This document shows positions 59,563-64,000 of a stretch of DNA of 64,000 nt, in pieces. The notes beneath the pieces were generated by a model. That model ran no database searches. It worked only from the letters and a program-made list of their open reading frames with translations, and was not told where the DNA came from. Location: assembly GCA_023627715.1 (NCBI GenBank), contig JAMAHW010000073.1, positions 124,001-188,000 on the forward strand, in the 5' to 3' direction. The stretch's first letter is position 1. Every line of letters starts with the position of its first letter. This DNA is from Periconia sp. R9002 (lineage: Eukaryota; Ascomycota; Dothideomycetes; Pleosporales; Periconiaceae). A program made the translations under genes and the position numbers.

Positions 59563-62500
59563 TTAAGTAATTAGGGTTTCTGCGCCCTCTTCTCGAGACA
59601 GCAGCTTCACTACAGCGTCGTACTCCTCCACTGCTTGCGACATCTGAGTCCCACTCGCAGCCCAGGAAAGTGGCGTTCGACCAGAATTATCCTTTGAATC
59701 AACGTCAACCTTACCTGTCTCAATTAGCAGCTTAACCACAGTTTCACATCTATTCTCCGCCGCCCAAGATAGTGGCGTGCGACCAAAGATATCCTTTAAA
59801 TCAACCTCAACCTTGCCTGTCTCAAGCAGCAGCTTGACCGCAGTTTCGGGTCCGGCTATTATAAACGGCCCCTTCTCTACCGTGCGCCACAGCGGCGTCT
59901 GCTCGTCCTTCTCCTTCGCGTTAATATCAACCTTATCCGTGCTAATTAGTAGTCTTATTACTACCTCGTGTCTCTTCTCTGCTACCTACGAGAGTGGTAT
60001 TCGTCCTATATACTTTATATTAACATTAACCTTATCTATACTAAGTAGTAGCTTAACTATTTTTTTATTTTTTTTTTCTACTACCTATAAGAGTAGTGTT
60101 TATCCTATATACTCTATATTAATATTAACCTTATCTATACTAAGTAGTAGCTTAACTATTTCTTTATATCCTTTCTCTGCTGCCTACTAGAGTAGCGTCT
60201 ATTTATCCTTATCTATTATATTAATATTAACCTTATCTATACTAAGTAGTAGCTTAACTATTTCTTTATATTCTTTCTCTACTGCCTACTAGAGTAGCGT
60301 TTTTCCTAAATACTTTATATTAATATTAACTTTATCCGTACTAAGTAGCAGCTTAACTATTTCTTTATATCCTTTTTTTACTACTTACTAAAGCGGCGTC
60401 CGTCTATCCTTATCTATTATATTAATATTAACTTAGCCTATACAAAGTAGTAGCTTAACTATTTCTTTATATCCTTTCTCTACTACCTACTAAAGTAGCG
60501 TTCCTCCTAAATACCTTATATTAATATTAACCTTATCTATACTAAGTAGCAGCTTAACTATTTTTTTGTATTCTTTCTCTACTGCTTACTAGAGTAGCGT
60601 CTGTCTATCCTTGTCTATCGCATTAATGTTAACCTAGCCTATACGAAGCAGCAGCTTGACAATTGCTACATTTCCAAGCTCCGCTAGATAAGACAGTACG
60701 CTCCTTCGCTTGGGGAACCGGAAGTTGCGTCCGAAGTTCAGATCCTCTATGTCCTCGTAATGGTAGGCCTGTGTTTCATTGAGGTAACTTCCGAGAAGCC
60801 GATCTTTAGAGAGCGCATCTACAAATGCCTGGGCAGCCTCCTTACTTTTCGTTGCCCAGGCTGCGAAGAGAGGCGGTCCGTACCGCTCTTTTCCGACGTC
60901 AATACAGGAGTTGGCAGATAGATAGGCTCGAATAAGAGCAGGCGTATTATTTGTTCCCATTGCATACAATAGGCTCATTTCTTCTATGTACCTACGTACT
61001 TCATGCTTCTCAAACAAGTTCGCTAGCTTGATCCAGGAAGCTCGTAGAAAATTTAGGATAAAATCCCTCTAAGCGATACCGCTTCCCCCTGCTAAGTCGG
61101 CATGGTGCAGAATGTTCTGCACCGCATATCTCAGAAAAGGGAACGTATCATTAGCTGACCTGCGTAGGTTGGCAGCCTCAGCTGATGAAGCCTTCGGAAG
61201 TTCCTCAGTGATCCCTAGAGCCGCAAAGGCATCCGTGCTCATATAGGCGAGGCAGCACTGCTTTAGCCGCTCATGACTTTTGCCCTGGAAATTGCTTCTG
61301 AGGTTAGGCCAGAGGTCACCGAGACCATGTTCTTTCAGCAGAAAGTCCCTAACTGACTCGTAAATAAACTGAACTGTCTGATTCTTAGATGTCGTTATCT
61401 CCGCTAGGCCTTTTGACGAATCGAGTATAAATAGTTTAATTACGTCTTTGGTAACCTCATTAGGATCCCAGTTTAATATTGCTTCTAGCTCAACCCCGGA
61501 AAGAACAGCAAAGTATAACTGTTCTGGGCTCAATAGCTGCTTTGCGAAAAGAACCCATTAGATACACAGTACCAATTCGTCCATATTATGCGAATCGCGC
61601 GTCAAGATATTGCGAAAAAGTGTGTAGAGGTCGCCAGGGATTTCCCTTAGTCTTCGCCGAAGTGCATAGATTCGACCACAGTCATACTCCTTGTTTAGGA
61701 TGCCTATAACCAGAACTACCCACATAAAAACTCCTGATGCTTTTTCTTGAAGTTCACTTCGGATCTGCTGCGCAATTTTGCTATTCCCAATCTTTAACTC
61801 ACTTTGTAGGTAGTTAGTGATATCCTGGCTATGTCCTTCTTGCCCTTCTAGCACTAAACTTCGACCATTCTGAATTGTGATGTGTGGGTAGTGCCGGCTT
61901 GCAAAGCAAACTTGAAATCTGATACCGGGTGATACCGAGTGAACGCGTTCAAAGAACTTTATCATGTCTCGGACCTGCTCTTCTTCGCATTCATCTAGGG
62001 CGTCAATGAAACAGAGTACAGAAGTTTGCCTGAGGTTCTGTATAGCTTGCTCTAATAGCGACTTGAGTGATTCGACGGTCCATTCGTAATCTGGTTTGAT
62101 GCTCGACGACGAAAAACATGCCGAGTCAAGAACACACTGTAGAGCGGGATGCCGTTCGAGGAGCTGCAGGAGCAGTGACCGATAAGTCCCGATCGTAGAC
62201 TTTTCCATGTGCTCGCCTCGTGCGTTAAAAAAGAAGGAAATAATGGTTCTATCCTTCAATTTCCTCGCATTTGCAAGAGCGTATTTCATCAAGGTAGATT
62301 TTCCAGTTCCAGGCTTCCCTTTGATCCATAAGAAGCCGTGTTCGCCTAGTTCGGTCGTATTGAGCCAGTCGATGTACTCGGGCTTTGTCAGTATCCATTT
62401 GCATGTCTTAGCATGCGCGTTTTTGATGGTCATCTGGCGTGCTTCGATTTGGTCGAATCGCAAGGAATCTAATAGTATCCGCCTTTGGTCGTTGTGCAGT

Positions 62501-63309
62501 GATATGACTCCCTCACCCGCGGACTCCATGATCTCTTTGTGAAGCCGCTTAAAGGCATTTTCTTCACCTTCGCCATAATTTGGTAACATAAAGATGCTAA
62601 ATAATCCTAGCATTGAGTATGCTCTGTCTTCCTTGCGGGTGGTGTGACGGCCTTCCGACCATGAAAATCGATCCTCTTTGCTGAAGCCATGCAAAGGAGC
62701 CCCCTGGAGAACTCGAAGAGGGATTCCCGTTATTCCATGAATTTGCCGCTCTAGACTCCTCTTGTCACCTAACCAGGTTCCTTCTTTTGAGAAAAATTTG
62801 ACAGAATGTGGAGCGATGAGCTCTTGCAGGGTCCAACCTCGGGTAAACCATCTGCTTTGCCGAAAAGATGGCTCCCAAGTATACTGAAAGTTCTCGTAGT
62901 CTGCTTCCCGCTTTTTTGTGGAGACATCCGCGAGATACACATAGCATTGAGATGCTTGTTTATACCAGCGAAACATCGAGTTGATTGCATCCTGGACTTC
63001 AACAGCATCTGCCTTGTTGATGCAGCAGGTATCCACCCAGAAATATTCTAAGCCGTCACGTTTGGCCTGTTGTGCGCAGAATCGAATTTTGTCATAACCC
63101 GCCTTGCTCTTACTTTCGTAGTTCGAGAACTCGTCGAACGTCACCTCTTGATCCTCCTGCCAAGTATGCGAAAGTATAGCATAGCGAGGGATTTCGTCCT
63201 CGTCAAGTATGTCTTTAGTGAAACTCAACTCGTCATCGCCGCTGAGGTTTAGAAGCCGCATTGCGTCGTACAGGCTCTTGACGGTACTAGGCTGATTAAT
63301 CGGTGGCAA
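59563..63309 (-). pseudogene. HET-NACHT-ankyrin (NLR-like) gene inactivated by RIP-type nonsense mutations
   Basis: A relative of fungal NLR-like incompatibility genes such as het-e and het-d, but with ankyrin rather than WD repeats. One frame of 1249 codons runs from the ATG at 63309 to TAA at 59565-59563. Residues 1-250 form a HET domain (YAILSHTW, FWVDTCCINK, RWFTRGWTLQELIAP). NACHT follows, with P-loop GKPGTGKST (331-339) and Walker B LCFIDALDECE (about 432-442). The first 583 codons are intact. In-frame stops then occur at 61560-61558 (CAA to TAA) and 61071-61069 (CAG to TAG), followed by about fifteen more inside the ankyrin array at roughly 59980-60640. All fit C-to-T change at CpA on one strand or the other, and no frameshift is seen. 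The last repeats (59563-59930) are readable again, ending EEGAETLIT. A truncated 583-residue HET-NACHT protein could still be made. Confidence 0.88.
59580..60660 (-). repeat. Ankyrin repeat array, about 100-bp units, mostly RIP-mutated
   Basis: Tandem units of about 99-102 nt coding 33-34-residue ankyrin repeats of the type KLLLSTDKVNIN...TPLxWAxEKGYKEIV. Unit starts can be followed near 60000, 60100, 60199, 60300, 60398, 60500 and 60600. Two unit types partly alternate (TCCTAAATAC type and CTATCCTTATCTATT type on the plus strand), hinting at a 200-bp higher-order unit. Units at 59980-60640 are very AT-rich with stop codons; those at 59580-59930 are not. Confidence 0.85.
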
Positions 63310-63808
63310 CGGGGGTTTTCATCCGTTCGTTCGGTCAAAGGTGACAATGCTAACTATCGAGATCGCTGCGAGTGTTAGCGGTCAGAGTACAACTTTTTGG
63401 TGTGGAATAATAGTCCAGTTGTGGGAGAGCGATGGTGCGAGAGGTAGTTAGATGGTTGCGACAGGCCGTCCCTGGCCATGTCTGTTGGCGGCGCAGCAGA
63501 ATGTGGCGGAGCAAGGCTGAACAAAAAACTACAAAGCCCAAACACAATGTTTACCAATGTATCTCTACCAATATATCTTGCTATGCTATATAAATTTATT
63601 TTCTCTACATTACAAATGCTAGAGTAGAGGTAAACATATTGTGCGCTAATGTGCTGTAGCGAAGCTTTAAGCTGCTCTAAATTTAATAACGATCACATTA
63701 AATTACGTGCACTGAGGACCTCGTAAACCAGAATGGGGAGCCGAGCAGAGAGCCGAGACTGCATGATCAAACATTTTCGTACAGATCTATGCACTTAGCC
63801 TTATCCTT
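63310..63808. other. Region between the NLR pseudogene start and the edge gene
   Basis: Contains the former promoter of the NLR-like gene and the 3' flank of the partial gene. An inverted-repeat element lies within it (listed separately). No gene is supported. Confidence 0.5.
63543..63643. repeat. Short AT-rich inverted-repeat element (MITE-like)
   Basis: CACAATGTTTACC at the left end is matched by GGTAAACATATTGTG at the right end, giving an imperfect terminal inverted repeat with a two-base bulge. A further internal CTCTAC/GTAGAG pair supports it. The element is about 101 bp and AT-rich inside. No convincing target-site duplication was seen, so a transposon origin is tentative. Confidence 0.5.
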
Positions 63809-64000
63809 CTAACCCACCCCGCGGTTCCACTGGAAAGTCTTGAGACGGCGCATAGCGGTAATGTACTCGGGATTTTGTTCTGGCTCGGCGAACGTCTTGT
63901 CGTTGTACAGTCGCTCGATGTCTTCCAGTAGGCTCGTTATGTTTTTCCAGGTGAAATGCTGGCCTACCAATTCGTTGCAAGCGCACAGTGCCAGACGATT
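63809..64000 (-). CDS. 3' end of an unidentified protein-coding gene (partial)
   Basis: The last 63 codons of a minus-strand frame open to the window edge, ending in TAG at 63811-63809. The translation contains LALCACNELVGQHFTWKN, ERLYNDKTFAEPEQ and ends MRRLKTFQWNRGVG. The balanced, non-repetitive composition and polar/hydrophobic pattern look like real protein. Unlike its neighbour it shows no RIP-type decay. I do not recognise the family, and the 5' part lies outside the window. Confidence 0.55.
   Translation of the reverse strand, partial: NRLALCACNELVGQHFTWKNITSLLEDIERLYNDKTFAEPEQNPEYITAMRRLKTFQWNRGVG

Noticed and set aside
60634..61533. Two separate small genes (127 and 154 codons) downstream of the HET-NACHT frame
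   Set aside because: Both are in the same register as the HET-NACHT frame, lack a true ATG at their ends and are separated from it only by single CAA/CAG-type stops, so they are pieces of one pseudogene.

Overview
The window is nuclear DNA of a filamentous ascomycete (Pezizomycotina). The evidence is short GT-AG introns (about 48-140 nt), a velvet-domain regulator, a HET/NACHT incompatibility-type gene, C-to-T decay typical of repeat-induced point mutation (RIP), and secreted plant-wall enzymes such as cellobiose dehydrogenase with a CBM1 and a GH27 alpha-galactosidase. A Dothideomycete is my best guess, but the class cannot be fixed from the sequence alone. One 10-base N run (24348-24357), lying between a long poly-A and a long poly-C tract, marks an assembly gap.

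Layout. 0.4-2.8 kb: a five-exon cytochrome P450, standing alone. 2.8-9.6 kb: a gene-poor stretch with a small dispersed repeat and an AT-rich island. 9.6-11.5 kb: a VelC-type velvet regulator. 13.4-17.1 kb (minus): a Sas3-type MYST histone acetyltransferase with a PHD-like finger. It is divergent from a complex I MWFE subunit gene (17.7-18.2 kb) that appears to carry a 4-nt microexon. 18.4-19.7 kb (minus): an arylamine N-acetyltransferase. 20.7-23.6 kb: a Uds1-domain coiled-coil septation protein. 24.7-27.2 kb (minus): a glycerol-3-phosphate acyltransferase (Sct1/Gpt2 type) with a GC-AG intron. 28.3-30.6 kb (minus): a GPI-anchored GH76 protein (Dfg5/Dcw1 type). 32.6-33.3 kb (minus): a CCDC124/Lso2-like protein. 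34.4-36.0 kb: a GH27 alpha-galactosidase with a ricin-like tail. 36.4-36.9 kb (minus): a small secreted protein. 36.9-42.0 kb: a second gene desert. 42.0-43.4 kb: an aquaglyceroporin. 44.4-47.1 kb: Cdc45. 47.7-50.1 kb (minus): an OPT transporter. 50.4-51.6 kb: Gpi8. 52.6-55.3 kb: cellobiose dehydrogenase. 56.2-58.5 kb (minus): a histidine-phosphatase-superfamily protein. 59.6-63.3 kb (minus): a HET-NACHT-ankyrin gene broken only by in-frame nonsense codons. 63.8-64.0 kb (minus): the 3' end of an unidentified gene.

Most genes are housekeeping or general metabolism and do not form a pathway cluster. Two loose themes recur: cell wall and GPI biology (GH76 and Gpi8) and secreted plant-polysaccharide attack (alpha-galactosidase and cellobiose dehydrogenase). 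No CRISPR, rRNA or convincing tRNA was seen.

The observations most worth following are: (1) the ankyrin array of the NLR-type gene, where CpA-to-TpA changes create about fifteen or more stops while the reading frame stays intact over 3.7 kb; (2) the 4-nt microexon in the MWFE gene; (3) a three-copy dispersed repeat differing mostly by transitions; (4) a repeated flip from C-rich to G-rich sense strand inside exons of many genes.
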